Notes under the pieces: generated by a model | What the model was told of the DNA's origin: nothing | Database searches by the model: none | Seen by the model: only the letters and a program-made list of their open reading frames with translations | In this document: in pieces, positions 13,023-22,703 of the stretch | Position numbering within the stretch: position 1 is the stretch's first letter | Layout of the letters: every line of letters starts with the position of its first letter | Position numbers and translations under genes: made by a program | Assembly (NCBI RefSeq): GCF_001669775.1 | Contig: NZ_LXWK01000017.1 | Coordinates: 186,001-250,000 of the forward strand | DNA: 64,000 nt | Source: Rheinheimera sp. SA_1 | GTDB taxonomy: Bacteria; Pseudomonadota; Gammaproteobacteria; Enterobacterales; Alteromonadaceae | Direction of reading: 5' to 3'

Positions 13023-13046
13023 ATTCGTTCTCCTGCAAACTGTTAC

Positions 13047-13562
13047 TTACATCCGCCAGATGGCTTGTAAGATCACACTGGCGCGGCCAGCGGTTGGGGT
13101 GGTTCGGGCAGTAATGCGATAAGTCTGACTTTCGCACAGCGGATCATCTTTCACTTTGCAGTTCGGTGTCCGCGGATTAACCCAAAATCCCATGTTTTCA
13201 ACTAAAAATTGACCGGTAAAATTCTGACCGCCAATATTGACGGCGACTACACCGGCATTGCCCCAGGCCGCCGGCGTTTGCCAGACATCCGGCGTATTGG
13301 CAGCTGGCGCCGGTAACGTAGCGGTATACCAAGCTGAACCGGCCGGCGGAGGGAACAAAGTAGCTGCCTCACGAATGGTGCTTTCAACCACTTGTTTGGC
13401 GAGTTCCCGATCGTTTAAGTTTGAGGCCATGCGTTCCTGCATGGTGGTGCTGCGCATCGTACTGACCGCCAGTAAGGTAATAGCGACCAGCAACAGCAAA
13501 CTGATCACCAACGCCATCCCCTGTTGTTGCTTCAGTGGTTGTTTCAATTGTTTTCCCATCAT
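13047..13562 (-). CDS. pilX: Minor pilin-assembly protein PilX
   Basis: 171 residues from ATG 13562; ATG 13559 is equally possible. The N-terminus has KQQQGMALVISLLLLVAITLL and then STMRSTTMQERMASNLNDR, the PilX_N signature, without Glu5 as usual in the family. One cysteine pair (PNCKVKDDPLC) lies in the C-terminal domain. PilX is part of the tip initiation complex that stabilises PilY1. The start codon overlaps the pilW stop (TGATG) and pilY1 begins 24 bases downstream, fitting a coupled operon. Confidence 0.92.
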   Translation of the reverse strand: MMGKQLKQPLKQQQGMALVISLLLLVAITLLAVSTMRSTTMQERMASNLNDRELAKQVVESTIREAATLFPPPAGSAWYTATLPAPAANTPDVWQTPAAWGNAGVVAVNIGGQNFTGQFLVENMGFWVNPRTPNCKVKDDPLCESQTYRITARTTPTAGRASVILQAIWRM

Positions 13563-14527
13563 CACACCTTCCTATTGCGCAGGTTAATGACCTGACTGAT
13601 TTGGCGGATCCCAAGCGCCACCGGCATCGTTGGATTATCTGCCAAAGTTAAAGTCGCGCGGATGGACATCACCATGCCCCAATCCACCACTAAGTTGGCA
13701 TCAACATAGTTATTGGCACCCTGCACCAGATATTGCAGCTGCAAATCCTGAACGTTTTGCACCACTTCCTCAATTTGCACCGCGCCGGCCACCAACGCTA
13801 CCCGATATAAAGAGCTAATACCGCCTTGTGTGCCAACAAACCAACCAACGGATTCGAGCGGCATTACCAGGCCAGCATCGTTTGATAAATTCCGCTGATA
13901 ACGACTGCCATCTGGTGCAATGCCGAAATTTAAATTGTTATTGGCAGGTGCGGCGCCGCCCAAACCATGCGTGATGTTATTTCCGGCAACCGCAGTAGCT
14001 CTGAAGATCACGGCCATCTTTGAATCACAACCCAACAAAATATCATTCGGGACTATCGCGCCCAGATTCTGATTGATCACCATTGAAGGGACAGCGACCG
14101 CATTGTGCGCGACCACTGTAGAACTGACACCACGGCCATACATCAAATGTAAGCCGTCGGTATTGGCCAGTGGCGGAATAGCTCCAGCCGTAAAATTGGG
14201 AATGGTTGCATTTTCATAGCCTTGTACCCCACCAACCCAGTTCGACCACCAGGGTAATGGATTCAACACATTCACTACCTGCGTCGCCACAATATTGCCA
14301 CAGCCGGAATACCCGGCATGCTGCACGTCACGGCTTAATAACTGAAAGCTGACCTGACTGGCTTGCTGCATCTGGCCCATTTGTTCATTGACCAGATTGG
14401 TACGGCTGTTCGCGATATAAACACCAATCACCCCCCCAATCAGAAAGGTCCCAAGCAACAAACTGACCATCAGTTCGATCAGGGTAAAACCAGCTGTGGT
14501 TTGCTTATGTTGTAACTGCATCGTCAT
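13562..14527 (-). CDS. pilW: Minor pilin PilW
   Basis: 321 residues; ATG 14521 gives better spacing to GGTGAG than ATG 14527. The prepilin site is TAG|FTLIELMVSLLLGTFLIGG with Glu5, followed by the PilW motif QQASQVSFQLLSRDVQHAGYSGCG, which carries the first conserved cysteine. The C-terminal half is the large PilW beta domain ending RQISQVINLRNRK. It serves in the priming complex of the type IV pilus, linking PilV/FimU to PilX and PilY1. It overlaps pilV by 4 bases and pilX by about 1 base. Confidence 0.93.
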   Translation of the reverse strand: MTMQLQHKQTTAGFTLIELMVSLLLGTFLIGGVIGVYIANSRTNLVNEQMGQMQQASQVSFQLLSRDVQHAGYSGCGNIVATQVVNVLNPLPWWSNWVGGVQGYENATIPNFTAGAIPPLANTDGLHLMYGRGVSSTVVAHNAVAVPSMVINQNLGAIVPNDILLGCDSKMAVIFRATAVAGNNITHGLGGAAPANNNLNFGIAPDGSRYQRNLSNDAGLVMPLESVGWFVGTQGGISSLYRVALVAGAVQIEEVVQNVQDLQLQYLVQGANNYVDANLVVDWGMVMSIRATLTLADNPTMPVALGIRQISQVINLRNRKV

Positions 14528-15006
14528 ATTCTCACCACATGGGTAATGTTCATATTGGCCAGACCGCCAATCGCTCTGGAGTCATCCCAAAATACGTTAA
14601 CGGTGTAAGTCCGCGTAGCTACCACATAGGTGACTTCACCACAGCTGGTTTCAGCCGTGCCTAAACTGGTTCTGATTTCGTTCATCCAGTTGGCATGTTC
14701 CACACTTTGAATACTGCCCCCAGCGGACAACGCTTTACAATTTTTCGTCAGCACAAAAGCACCGGCTGCAGCTGCGACCGGATTGGCACGGATCCGCTCG
14801 GCCATACTAGCCGCCAGCAACACCGCCACCGTACGTTGATGCGCGCTTTGGGTATTGCGCAAATTCGCCGTTTGCAAACCGGCAATACCTAACAAACCAA
14901 CTGACAACACCAGCACCGCAATCAGTACTTCCAGCAGCGATACGCCGGTCTGACGCTGCAAACCCCGGCCAGCATTACATGTAGAATTTACTCGTTTATT
15001 CAGCAT
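14524..15006 (-). CDS. pilV: Minor pilin PilV
   Basis: 160 residues from ATG 15006, with GGGAGG 4 bases upstream; ATG 15009 directly precedes it. The prepilin site is RQTG|VSLLEVLIAVLVLSVGLLG, with Val at +1 and Glu5, followed by IAGLQTANLRNTQSAHQRT as in the PilV family. Two cysteines are present (LTKNCKAL, ETSCGEV). It is a tip-complex subunit and overlaps pilW by about 4 bases; fimU lies 25 bases upstream. Confidence 0.92.
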   Translation of the reverse strand: MLNKRVNSTCNAGRGLQRQTGVSLLEVLIAVLVLSVGLLGIAGLQTANLRNTQSAHQRTVAVLLAASMAERIRANPVAAAAGAFVLTKNCKALSAGGSIQSVEHANWMNEIRTSLGTAETSCGEVTYVVATRTYTVNVFWDDSRAIGGLANMNITHVVRI

Positions 15007-15030
15007 CATTCCTCCCAGTCAGTCTGAAAA

Positions 15031-15603
15031 TTACGGACAAGTGCCGGCATTGTCAGTTGCAACAACCCGGCTACGTCCGCCGGAGCTAAATTGAATCTCG
15101 CGGGTATTCGGATTCACCGATTCCTGAGTAATGCACACCCGGATCAGATCCGACAAAGGAATATTATTGGCAAAGCCACGCGCTAACCCTTGTGGTGTAA
15201 AACGAATGGCATGTGTCGCGGCCGTAAGATTAGGGCCGGAGGAAATCCGCATCGGTGCTGTCGGGATAATGCCTGTGCGGGATACCGGAAGCACTGGCGT
15301 TGCCAAAGCAACGCCGGCAGCGCTGACCAGCCAGCCTTCCCAGCCTGCGGCAGAAGGCACGGTACAGTTGGTGCCGTTATTCGAATGGCAAAACACCACA
15401 CTTTGATTTAACCGGATAGCTTCAGTGCGGGCAAAAGTTAAGGCACTCTGGATTTCACCAGCCTGACTGCGTAATTTACTTTCGCCAATCACGCCGCTAA
15501 ACGAAGGTATAGCGATGGCCAGCGTAATCGCCAACACCGCGATCGTGACCATTAATTCCATCAGACTAAAACCTCGGTCGGCTCTGATCCTGCTTATTCT
15601 CAC
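15031..15603 (-). CDS. fimU: FimT/FimU-type minor pilin
   Basis: 190 residues from a GTG start at 15603; CAGGAG lies 8 bases upstream and no ATG fits. The site is ADRG|FSLMELMVTIAVLAITLAIA, with Glu5, then the GspH signature (LRSQAGEIQSALTFARTEAIRLNQSVVFC). Cysteines at VVFCHSNNGTNC, RVCITQ and TCP could pair. It is the first gene of the pilin operon; FimU links the tip complex to the major pilin. An AlgR/LytTR-like repeat lies about 100-130 bases upstream. FimT could be an equally good family name. Confidence 0.9.
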   Translation of the reverse strand: MRISRIRADRGFSLMELMVTIAVLAITLAIAIPSFSGVIGESKLRSQAGEIQSALTFARTEAIRLNQSVVFCHSNNGTNCTVPSAAGWEGWLVSAAGVALATPVLPVSRTGIIPTAPMRISSGPNLTAATHAIRFTPQGLARGFANNIPLSDLIRVCITQESVNPNTREIQFSSGGRSRVVATDNAGTCP

Positions 15604-15704
15604 AATAAAGTCTCCTGTGGCGTTTTCTGACCAACCCAGCCAACGCAGGTGATAAGTGCGAGTTTAATATAAAAGAGTAAATTTGATTCAGGCGAGGGTT
15701 TTCT

Positions 15705-15734
15705 GACAAACGGCAAAAGCTGCCGACAAACGGT
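15705..15734 (-). promoter_or_regulatory. Probable AlgR (LytTR-type) tandem operator for the fimU operon
   Basis: On the minus strand ACCGTTTGTC (15734-15725) and GCCGTTTGTC (15714-15705) are direct repeats 20 bases apart, about two helical turns. ACCGTTTGT fits the published LytTR consensus [TA][AC][CA]GTTN[AG][TG], and the second copy misses only its first base. A possible -10 TATATT lies at 15671-15666. The gene for a LytTR regulator starts about 800 bases upstream. The rest of 15604-15827 shows nothing else clear. Confidence 0.6.
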
Positions 15735-15827
15735 AGCTTGCAGTTGATTTATTCTGATGAAATGACTCGGTGTGATGAATTGACGGCTGTGGCACCTTAC
15801 AAAGCATCCTCAGAAACACGCTCATAA

Positions 15828-16547
15828 TCAGGGGATAACGGGCAACAACAACTGCCGGATCCGGCTTAATTCGCGGCGGCTAATCTCAAGTAAATCATCA
15901 CTTTGCCAAAGTTCCAGCACATGACGACCGTCGGGTAGGCTGTGTAAAGCTTTCAATCGACGTTTCAGCACCAGCGTATGGCGATGAATGCGCAATAGCT
16001 GCTCCGGATACAAATCTTCAAACTGCTTCAGACTCAATTCGGTCAATGCTTCGCCACCGGCAAACACCATCCGCACATACTTTTCATCGGCCTGCAGGTA
16101 AAACAGCTGTTGCAATTCGATGCGCCGTAAACTGCTACCACTTTTGTAGCTCAGCCACTGCTGTTCTTGCTGTTTTTCAAGATGGGCCTTGGTGGCAAGA
16201 CCGATGCGTTGCAAGCTGGTGGCCAGCCGCTCGGCCGAGACAGGTTTTAACAGATAATCGGCTGGCGCTACCTGATATGCCGCTAATGCGTGTTGCGGAT
16301 GCGCCGTCACAAACACCACAGCAGGCGGTGGTTGCAGCTGCATCAGTTCAGCCGCGACGCTTAAGCCATTGCGATCCGGCATTTCGATATCTAAAAACAC
16401 CAAATCAGGTTGTAATTCTATGGCGAGCTGTAAGCCAGATCCACCATCAGCCGCCTCACCGACGACCTGATAAGCCGGATGCACCAGTAATAACCGTTGC
16501 AGCCTGGCCCGTGCTAAGGGTTCGTCATCGACGATCAGCACTTTCAT
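15828..16547 (-). CDS. algR: LytTR-family response regulator AlgR
   Basis: 239 residues. The receiver domain runs over residues 1-115 with acidic pair D7/D8 (VDDEP), phospho-acceptor D53 (VFLDIEMPDRNG) and Lys in YLLKPVS. The C-terminal LytTR DNA-binding domain covers about 135-235, with LQADEKYVRMVFAGGEALTELSLKQFE split as in the family and RIHRHTLV. AlgR of Pseudomonas activates fimU-pilVWXY1E and alginate genes. Here the gene lies next to the fimU operon, and a matching tandem repeat precedes fimU. It overlaps the sensor gene by 4 bases. Confidence 0.9.
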   Translation of the reverse strand: MKVLIVDDEPLARARLQRLLLVHPAYQVVGEAADGGSGLQLAIELQPDLVFLDIEMPDRNGLSVAAELMQLQPPPAVVFVTAHPQHALAAYQVAPADYLLKPVSAERLATSLQRIGLATKAHLEKQQEQQWLSYKSGSSLRRIELQQLFYLQADEKYVRMVFAGGEALTELSLKQFEDLYPEQLLRIHRHTLVLKRRLKALHSLPDGRHVLELWQSDDLLEISRRELSRIRQLLLPVIP

Positions 16548-17614
16548 CCTTCCACCTTTGACGTGGTGAGCGGGATCACCAGTTTCACCCGATATTCAAC
16601 CTGCGTCACACCGGTACTCAGCCTGGCTTCATCGCCAAACTGCAGCTCCAGCCGGCGCCGGATATTCTGCAGCGCCATGCCATTGCCACCTTCGGCCGGT
16701 GGCAATTCACCGGCAGGATTGGTGAGTAAAATGGTTAAATACCTTGTCGACAAATGCAGTTCGAAACGAATAACTCCGGGTTTACTGCAACGCTCAATAC
16801 CGTGGCGTACAGCATTTTCCAGCAGCGGTTGTAATGTTAAGCACGGTAACATGGTGTGCGGCAGTTCTTCCGGCACCAACCATTCCAGCTGTAATCGCCA
16901 GCCTAACCGCCATTGTTCCAGCGCCAGATATTGCCTGGCTAGTGCCAGTTCTTCCTGCAGTTCAACCTGTACGCCGGCATTTAACGCCGCGCGAAACAAA
17001 CTGGCTAAATCAAGTAAGGCTTGCTCGGCGGCTGCGGGATCTTGCTGGGTGAGTTCAGCCACAGTATTGAGGCTATTAAACAAAAAATGCGGCCGAATGC
17101 GCGCTTGCAGCGCATCGAGCTCAGATCGCGATTGCGCGGTGAGCCGCCAGCTGTGTTCAACATAAAGGGCAAAGAGTTGGATACCCATTACGCCAACAAG
17201 CAACGCAATCAGCAAGGTTTGCAAAATGAAAGGATAAAAATCTGCCGGTCGTTGCCAGCCACTGGCATGCAACATCGAATAAGCGGCGGTACTGACTGCC
17301 AGCGTCACCAGCAACAACAGCAATAACGCCAGCGCAGCAAGTTGCTGTGGCGGCACCTTGTACAACCGGCGTTGAAACCGGCACAACAAGGCAACTGTTA
17401 ACAACGCCACCCAATGCACAAATAACGAGGTCAGGCCTAATCTCGACCAAAAATTACTGCTGATATCCGGTGCCAGCGCCAGCAAAATAGCCAGCGCCTG
17501 CGCCAATACCATCACCCGAATCACAATCCTGCCGCGACAAAACGCCGGTAGCAACTGCTCAAACTGCACCTTATTCGCCGATGATTGGCCAGACGGAGCA
17601 GTTGGAGCGCTCAT
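16544..17614 (-). CDS. algZ: LytS/AlgZ-type sensor histidine kinase
   Basis: 356 residues. About four membrane helices (residues 31-50, 58-79, 90-112, 128-151) with no periplasmic sensor domain, then a His_kinase domain with phospho-acceptor H176 (RIRPHFLFNSLNTV), N-box near LLENAVRHGI and a G-rich GGNGMALQNIRRRLEL. This is the AlgZ/FimS layout and pairs with algR, which overlaps it. It controls twitching motility and tip-complex expression in pseudomonads. An H-box and an N-box are both recognisable, so it may be an active kinase. The gene lies 9 bases after ispH. Confidence 0.88.
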   Translation of the reverse strand: MSAPTAPSGQSSANKVQFEQLLPAFCRGRIVIRVMVLAQALAILLALAPDISSNFWSRLGLTSLFVHWVALLTVALLCRFQRRLYKVPPQQLAALALLLLLLVTLAVSTAAYSMLHASGWQRPADFYPFILQTLLIALLVGVMGIQLFALYVEHSWRLTAQSRSELDALQARIRPHFLFNSLNTVAELTQQDPAAAEQALLDLASLFRAALNAGVQVELQEELALARQYLALEQWRLGWRLQLEWLVPEELPHTMLPCLTLQPLLENAVRHGIERCSKPGVIRFELHLSTRYLTILLTNPAGELPPAEGGNGMALQNIRRRLELQFGDEARLSTGVTQVEYRVKLVIPLTTSKVEG

Positions 17615-17623
17615 CGGCAGGCC

Positions 17624-18553
17624 TTAACGCAGTTCGACCGGAACAGCAAACACCACGTTTTCTTCACGTCCCGGGTGTTCAATCACTTGCTTGCCACCCC
17701 AGAGCGTCAGTTGCTGCACCACTTGTTGCACCAACACTTCCGGCGCCGAAGCACCCGCAGTGACACCCACTGCTTTCACGTCGGTCAGCCATTGCTGCTG
17801 AATATCAGCTGCGGTATCAATTAAAAATGCCGGGCAACCCATTTTTTCAGCAAGTTCACGTAAACGGTTGGAGTTACTACTGTTTTTAGCCCCTACCACC
17901 AACAACAAATTCACTTTGGCAGCGAGTTCGCGCACCGCGTCCTGCCGGTTTTGGGTGGCGTAACAAATATCATCTTTACGCGGCCCTTCAATCTCCGGAT
18001 ATTTCGCTCTTAATGCGTCAATCACATCGGCGGTATCGTCAACTGACAGGGTGGTCTGGCTGGAAAAACATAGCTCAGATGGGTTTTTCACCACCAATTT
18101 GGCCACATCTTCCACTGATTCCACCAGATAGATGCCACCGGCCGGGTTATCGTACTGGCCCATGGTGCCTTCAACTTCCGGGTGACCTGCATGGCCAATC
18201 AGAATACATTCAATGCCTTTGCGACTGGCACGCGTCACTTCCATATGCACTTTGGTAACCAATGGGCAAGTGGCGTCAAACACTTTTAAGCCACGATGTT
18301 TGGCATTTTCCCGCACCGCTTGCGATACACCATGCGCCGAAAAAATTACAATATTGCCGTCCGGCACTTCGTCCAGTTCATCGACAAACACCGCGCCACT
18401 GCGCCGCAGACCATCAACTACAAACTTGTTGTGCACCACTTCGTGACGCACATAAATTGGCGGCTCGTACAGCTCTAAGGCACGGGAAACGATGCTGATC
18501 GCCCGATCAACACCAGCACAAAAACCACGCGGATTGGCCAGAAAAATATCCAT
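17624..18553 (-). CDS. ispH: 4-hydroxy-3-methylbut-2-enyl diphosphate reductase
   Basis: 309 residues. It catalyses the last MEP-pathway step, reducing HMBPP to IPP and DMAPP with a [4Fe-4S] cluster. The three cluster cysteines are at 12, 96 and 197, and substrate residues His41, His74, His124 and Glu126 are all present at the positions numbered in E. coli. It ends the ribF-ileS-lspA-fkpB-ispH order known from E. coli, two bases after fkpB, so it is probably cotranscribed with that set. Confidence 0.97.
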   Translation of the reverse strand: MDIFLANPRGFCAGVDRAISIVSRALELYEPPIYVRHEVVHNKFVVDGLRRSGAVFVDELDEVPDGNIVIFSAHGVSQAVRENAKHRGLKVFDATCPLVTKVHMEVTRASRKGIECILIGHAGHPEVEGTMGQYDNPAGGIYLVESVEDVAKLVVKNPSELCFSSQTTLSVDDTADVIDALRAKYPEIEGPRKDDICYATQNRQDAVRELAAKVNLLLVVGAKNSSNSNRLRELAEKMGCPAFLIDTAADIQQQWLTDVKAVGVTAGASAPEVLVQQVVQQLTLWGGKQVIEHPGREENVVFAVPVELR

Positions 18554-18555
18554 GC

Positions 18556-19035
18556 TTAGTTACTCACCTGCACAATTTCAACATTAAAAGTTAAAGTCTG
18601 GCCCGCCAGCGGGTGGTTAAAATCCACGGTCACTGAATCGCCAACCACTTCGCGGATAAGTCCTGGAAGTTCAGAACCATCAGGCATAGCAAAACCAACA
18701 ATCATCCCAACCTGTGCCGGCGCTTCCAGCGAAAACTTGCTGCGATCAACATAATAAATATTGTCCGGGTTGGGCAAGCCATAAGCGTCTTCCGGCGCCA
18801 GCGTAAATACTTTTTTATCACCGGCCTGTAAACCAGCTAACTCGGCCTCAAAAGCTGGCGACAAACTACCATCACCCATTTGCAACTTTGCCGGTTTGTT
18901 ATGCACCCGGGTGCTTTCAGCAGCACTGCCGTCAGCTAGTTTTATATCAAAGTGAAAGATCACGGTGCTGCCAGCACCAATTACAGCGCCCTTTTCCACG
19001 TGATTGGCCGCTTCGTTTACCGTTTCATTCGACAT
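18556..19035 (-). CDS. fkpB: FKBP-type peptidyl-prolyl isomerase (SlpA/FkpB)
   Basis: 159 residues from ATG 19035; GTG 19038 is the alternative. It has the SlyD/SlpA FKBP layout: the FK506-binding core is split by an insert-in-flap domain, with [21 protein letters not shown] and VGFAMPDG followed by [16 protein letters not shown]. No histidine-rich tail is present, which separates it from SlyD. It probably assists folding in the cytoplasm. It lies 7 bases after the lspA stop, in the conserved order between lspA and ispH. A 20-residue N-terminal extension precedes the core. Confidence 0.93.
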   Translation of the reverse strand: MSNETVNEAANHVEKGAVIGAGSTVIFHFDIKLADGSAAESTRVHNKPAKLQMGDGSLSPAFEAELAGLQAGDKKVFTLAPEDAYGLPNPDNIYYVDRSKFSLEAPAQVGMIVGFAMPDGSELPGLIREVVGDSVTVDFNHPLAGQTLTFNVEIVQVSN

Positions 19036-19042
19036 CACAAAC

Positions 19043-19558
19043 TCACTTTTGATTAGATTCTTCCGAAAGATCCGGCGAAAAGCTGTCCCAAATCAGCAAG
19101 GCAGCACCGATGGTGATGGCGCAATCGGCAATATTAAATACCGGATAATGCCACTGCTGATAATAAACATGTAAAAAATCAACCACATAACCATAGAGGC
19201 TGCGGTCAATTAAGTTACCGATAGCACCGGCAACGATCAGCACCAGCGCCAGTGATAATTTCCATTGCTGCCGTTTCAGTTTGGTCAGCCAAACACTCAG
19301 CGCAATCGAAACCACCACCGCGATGCCGGTAAACAACCAGCGCTGCCAGCCACCGGCGTCACCTAAAAACGAAAAGGCAGCGCCGTAATTGCGGGCATAA
19401 GTAAAATTAAATACCGGCAACAGCTGAATAGATTCGCCAAATTCGAAGTTTTGGATCACCCAGACTTTGGTCAGTTGATCTGCAACCAGCACTAAAATGG
19501 CGAGCCACCAGAACCGCCAGCCAGATTCTTTAAATATTGACACTGTACCGCCTGTCAT
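19043..19558 (-). CDS. lspA: Prolipoprotein signal peptidase
   Basis: 171 residues with four membrane helices. The catalytic aspartates are D127 (YVVDFLHVY) and D145 (FNIADCAITIG), spaced 18 residues as in E. coli LspA (123/141), and GNLIDR precedes them. It cleaves diacylglyceryl-modified prolipoproteins such as BamB and the lipoproteins at 52239 and 44502. It overlaps ileS by one base (TAATG). Confidence 0.96.
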   Translation of the reverse strand: MTGGTVSIFKESGWRFWWLAILVLVADQLTKVWVIQNFEFGESIQLLPVFNFTYARNYGAAFSFLGDAGGWQRWLFTGIAVVVSIALSVWLTKLKRQQWKLSLALVLIVAGAIGNLIDRSLYGYVVDFLHVYYQQWHYPVFNIADCAITIGAALLIWDSFSPDLSEESNQK

Positions 19559-22386
19559 TATGCAAACACCCTTGGCTCACCTGCACCTTCCACGTTATCG
19601 ACGCAGCGTAAACAAATTTCCGGATGGGCAGCGTTTGCACCCACATCGTGGCGATGATGCCAGCAACGTTCACACTTAGCGGCGCTTGATGCAGCAACCA
19701 GCACTGATAAACCAGCGATATCAGTGGCAGCGGCTTCAGCCGGTGCTGCTGTATTTGATACATCAGCAGTTGAGGTAATCAGCACAAACCGCAGCTCGGT
19801 CGCGACTTTTTGCAGTGCAGCGGCTAAATCACCTTGTGCGAACAACGTCACTTCAGCCTGTAACGAAGCACCTACTTTGCCTTCTTTACGCGCGCCTTCA
19901 ATCACTTTGTTGACTTCATCGCGCACCAGCAGCAATTGTTGCCAGAAAGCATCGTCTAACTGACCGGCAGGCACAGCATTGAAGCCTTGATACCAGACTT
20001 CGGTAAATACAAAAGTCGACGGCCGGGCTGGCAGGATTTCCCAGATTTCCTGGGCGGTGAAACTCATCACCGGCGCCATCCAGCGCACCATGGCTTCAAT
20101 GATATGATAAAGCGCCGTCTGACAAGAACGACGGGCATGACCATCCGTTTTGGCGGTGTACTGACGGTCTTTAATCACATCCAGATAAAAACTACCCAGT
20201 TCAACGGTACAGAAATTCATCAGCTTCTGGCTGACCACGTGGAACTGATAATCATCATAAGCAGCGATAATTTCTTGTTGCAGCGCGGCGGCACGTTGCA
20301 CCATCCACAAGTCCAGCTCAACCAGTTCATTCAGTGGCACTAAATCGGTGGCCGGGTTAAAGCCGTGCAAATTCGCCAGCAGGAAACGCGCGGTATTGCG
20401 AATACGGCGGTATTTATCAGCGGCACGGTTCAGAATTTCATCGGACACTGTCATTTCAGAGGTGTAGTCGGTTGTGGCGACCCACAGCCGTAAGATATCC
20501 GCACCTAGCTTGTTCATTACGTCTTGCGGCGACACCACATTGCCCAGAGATTTGGACATTTTGCGGCCTTCACCATCGACGGTAAAACCATGGGTCAGCA
20601 CTTGTTTGTAAGGTGCGTGGTTTTTGATTGATACGCCGGTCATCAAAGACGACATAAACCAGCCACGGTGCTGATCCGAACCTTCTAAATACAAATCAGC
20701 CTGCGTGGCGCCGCCAAATTCTGGACGTGGGTCGATCACACAAGCATGGGTGACGCCTGAGTCAAACCAGACGTCCAGCGTGTCGGACACTTTGACATAT
20801 TGACCGGCTTCATCGCCAAGCAATGTTGCAGCTTCCAGATCAAACCAGGCCTGAATGCCTTGTTGTTCAACCAGTTTCGCCACTTGCTCCATCAGATCTT
20901 TGGTATTTGGGTGCAAAGCGCCGGTGTCTTTGTCGACAAACAATGCAATTGGCACGCCCCAGGTACGCTGACGGGAAATACACCAGTCCGGCCGACCCGC
21001 GACCATTTTTTCAATCCGCTGCTGACCCCAGTCCGGGATCCAACGGGTTTGTTCGATTTCAGTCAGTGATTTGCTGCGAAGACCAGCTTGTTCCATGCTG
21101 ATAAACCACTGTGGTGTGGCGCGGAAGATAATCGGCGTTTTATGGCGCCAGCAATGTGGATAGCTGTGGGTATAAGATTTGTGCAGCAATAATGCACCGG
21201 CTTCCTGCAGCGCAGCGACCACAGTGTCATTGGCTTTAAACACATGCTGGCCAGCAAACAGCGGTGTATCCGGCAGATAAACGCCATTAGCACCGACCGG
21301 GTTTGCCACTTCCAGACCGTATTTCAGGCCGACCACAAAGTCTTCCTGACCATGGCCAGGCGCGGTATGTACAGCACCGGTACCTGAATCGGTGGTGACG
21401 TGATCGCCAAGCACCACTGGCACTTCGAAGTCGTACAATGGGTGTTTTAATTTCGCCAGTTCCAATGCTGAACCTTTGCAAAAGCCCAGCGCATGGTATT
21501 TTTCGATATTGGCGCGCGCCATCACGTCTTTGACTAAGTCGGTGGCAATCACCAAACGTTCAGCACCAACTGGGCCTGCTTCAACCTGCACCAGGCTGTA
21601 GTTTAACTCGGCATTTAAAGCCACGGCGCGGTTGGCGGGAATGGTCCATGGCGTGGTTGTCCAGATCACTACAGAGATTGGCCCCTGGCCACGATGGTTC
21701 TCCGGATGATCAAATTTATCAGCCACGGTTTCATCGACAAAGCGGAACCGCACATCAATGGCTGGCGATACTTTATCCTGATATTCCACTTCAGCTTCCG
21801 CCAAAGCTGAACCGCAGTCAGTACACCAATGCACCGGCTTAAAGCCTTGTTGTAAATGGCCATTGTCGATAATACGCGACAATGAACGGATGATATTGGC
21901 TTCAAAGGCAAAATCCATGGTGCGGTATGGGTTGTCCCAATCGCCCAGCACACCTAAGCGAATAAAATCGGTTTTTTGCGCTTCGATTTGCGTCAGCGCA
22001 TATTCGCGGCATTTTTGCCGAAATTCTGCGGCCGATAATTTCACGCCTGGTTTGCCGTATTTTTTCTCGACCACCAGCTCGATGGGCAGGCCGTGACAAT
22101 CCCAACCCGGCACATAAGGCGCGTCAAAATCGTCCAGCGTTTTGGCTTTGACAATGATGTCTTTCAGAATTTTGTTAACGGCGTGACCGATGTGAATGTT
22201 GCCGTTGGCATACGGAGGGCCATCGTGCAGGATAAAAGTTTTTTTGCCTTTTTTGGCGGCGCGGATTTGGCCATAGAGGTCGGCTTGGGTCCAGTTCGCC
22301 AGCATTTGTGGCTCACGCTGCGCCAGATTGGCGCGCATGGCAAATGCCGTATCCGGCAAATTTAATGTATGTTTATAATCACTCAT
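19558..22386 (-). CDS. ileS: Isoleucyl-tRNA synthetase
   Basis: 942 residues, the usual bacterial length. It charges tRNA-Ile. Class I motifs are [11 protein letters not shown] (HIGH) near residue 60 and [10 protein letters not shown] (KMSKS) near 600. The C-terminal zinc finger is CERCWHHR...CLRC. The editing (CP1) domain contains [15 protein letters not shown]. No second, mupirocin-resistant type copy is seen. A 265-bp inverted-repeat element sits between this start and ribF, so the five-gene block may be separable in transcription from ribF. Confidence 0.98.
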   Translation of the reverse strand: MSDYKHTLNLPDTAFAMRANLAQREPQMLANWTQADLYGQIRAAKKGKKTFILHDGPPYANGNIHIGHAVNKILKDIIVKAKTLDDFDAPYVPGWDCHGLPIELVVEKKYGKPGVKLSAAEFRQKCREYALTQIEAQKTDFIRLGVLGDWDNPYRTMDFAFEANIIRSLSRIIDNGHLQQGFKPVHWCTDCGSALAEAEVEYQDKVSPAIDVRFRFVDETVADKFDHPENHRGQGPISVVIWTTTPWTIPANRAVALNAELNYSLVQVEAGPVGAERLVIATDLVKDVMARANIEKYHALGFCKGSALELAKLKHPLYDFEVPVVLGDHVTTDSGTGAVHTAPGHGQEDFVVGLKYGLEVANPVGANGVYLPDTPLFAGQHVFKANDTVVAALQEAGALLLHKSYTHSYPHCWRHKTPIIFRATPQWFISMEQAGLRSKSLTEIEQTRWIPDWGQQRIEKMVAGRPDWCISRQRTWGVPIALFVDKDTGALHPNTKDLMEQVAKLVEQQGIQAWFDLEAATLLGDEAGQYVKVSDTLDVWFDSGVTHACVIDPRPEFGGATQADLYLEGSDQHRGWFMSSLMTGVSIKNHAPYKQVLTHGFTVDGEGRKMSKSLGNVVSPQDVMNKLGADILRLWVATTDYTSEMTVSDEILNRAADKYRRIRNTARFLLANLHGFNPATDLVPLNELVELDLWMVQRAAALQQEIIAAYDDYQFHVVSQKLMNFCTVELGSFYLDVIKDRQYTAKTDGHARRSCQTALYHIIEAMVRWMAPVMSFTAQEIWEILPARPSTFVFTEVWYQGFNAVPAGQLDDAFWQQLLLVRDEVNKVIEGARKEGKVGASLQAEVTLFAQGDLAAALQKVATELRFVLITSTADVSNTAAPAEAAATDIAGLSVLVAASSAAKCERCWHHRHDVGANAAHPEICLRCVDNVEGAGEPRVFA

Positions 22387-22422
22387 CCCATCTATCCCGT
22401 GTTAGCTCTGTCATTGACATGG

Positions 22423-22687
22423 TAGAGCGTGCTGACCTTTAATGTATGTTTTTGCAGCAGTTTGGCTGGATTTTCTACAAGGCAGAGCCCCGACGTGTAG
22501 TTATTCTACATGAGCGGGCGATAACGCCGTAGAAAAGTCAGCCAAACGCTGCCCGTAGGGTTCAACCGGGAGCTGCCAGCCCTTTGTCACTCGCCACTCG
22601 TTTAGAAGACTAAACGTCGTGGCTCCTTTCGCGGGCTGGCGGCTCCCGGTTGCACAAAATTCACACATTAAAGGTCAACACGCTCTA
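22423..22687. mobile_element. 265-bp palindromic element with terminal inverted repeats (MITE-like)
   Basis: The ends are 23-bp inverted repeats (22423-22445 and 22665-22687, one mismatch; core GCGTG-TGACCTTTAATG). Inside are two large imperfect hairpins: 22454-22478 with 22529-22552, containing GTGTAG/CTACAT near its loop; and 22563-22582 with 22633-22652 (19 of 20 paired), which holds a further small stem at 22601-22614. No reading frame of note. It fills most of the ileS-ribF gap (22387-22703). No clear target duplication. Its mobility and its effect on transcription are inferred. Confidence 0.7.
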
Positions 22688-22703
22688 AGCATGCCTGATC
22701 ATT

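Noticed and set aside
22387-22703. T-box or other tRNA-sensing leader for ileS
   Set aside because: Structure is a symmetric element with terminal inverted repeats and no T-box sequence; T-boxes for ileS are a Gram-positive feature.
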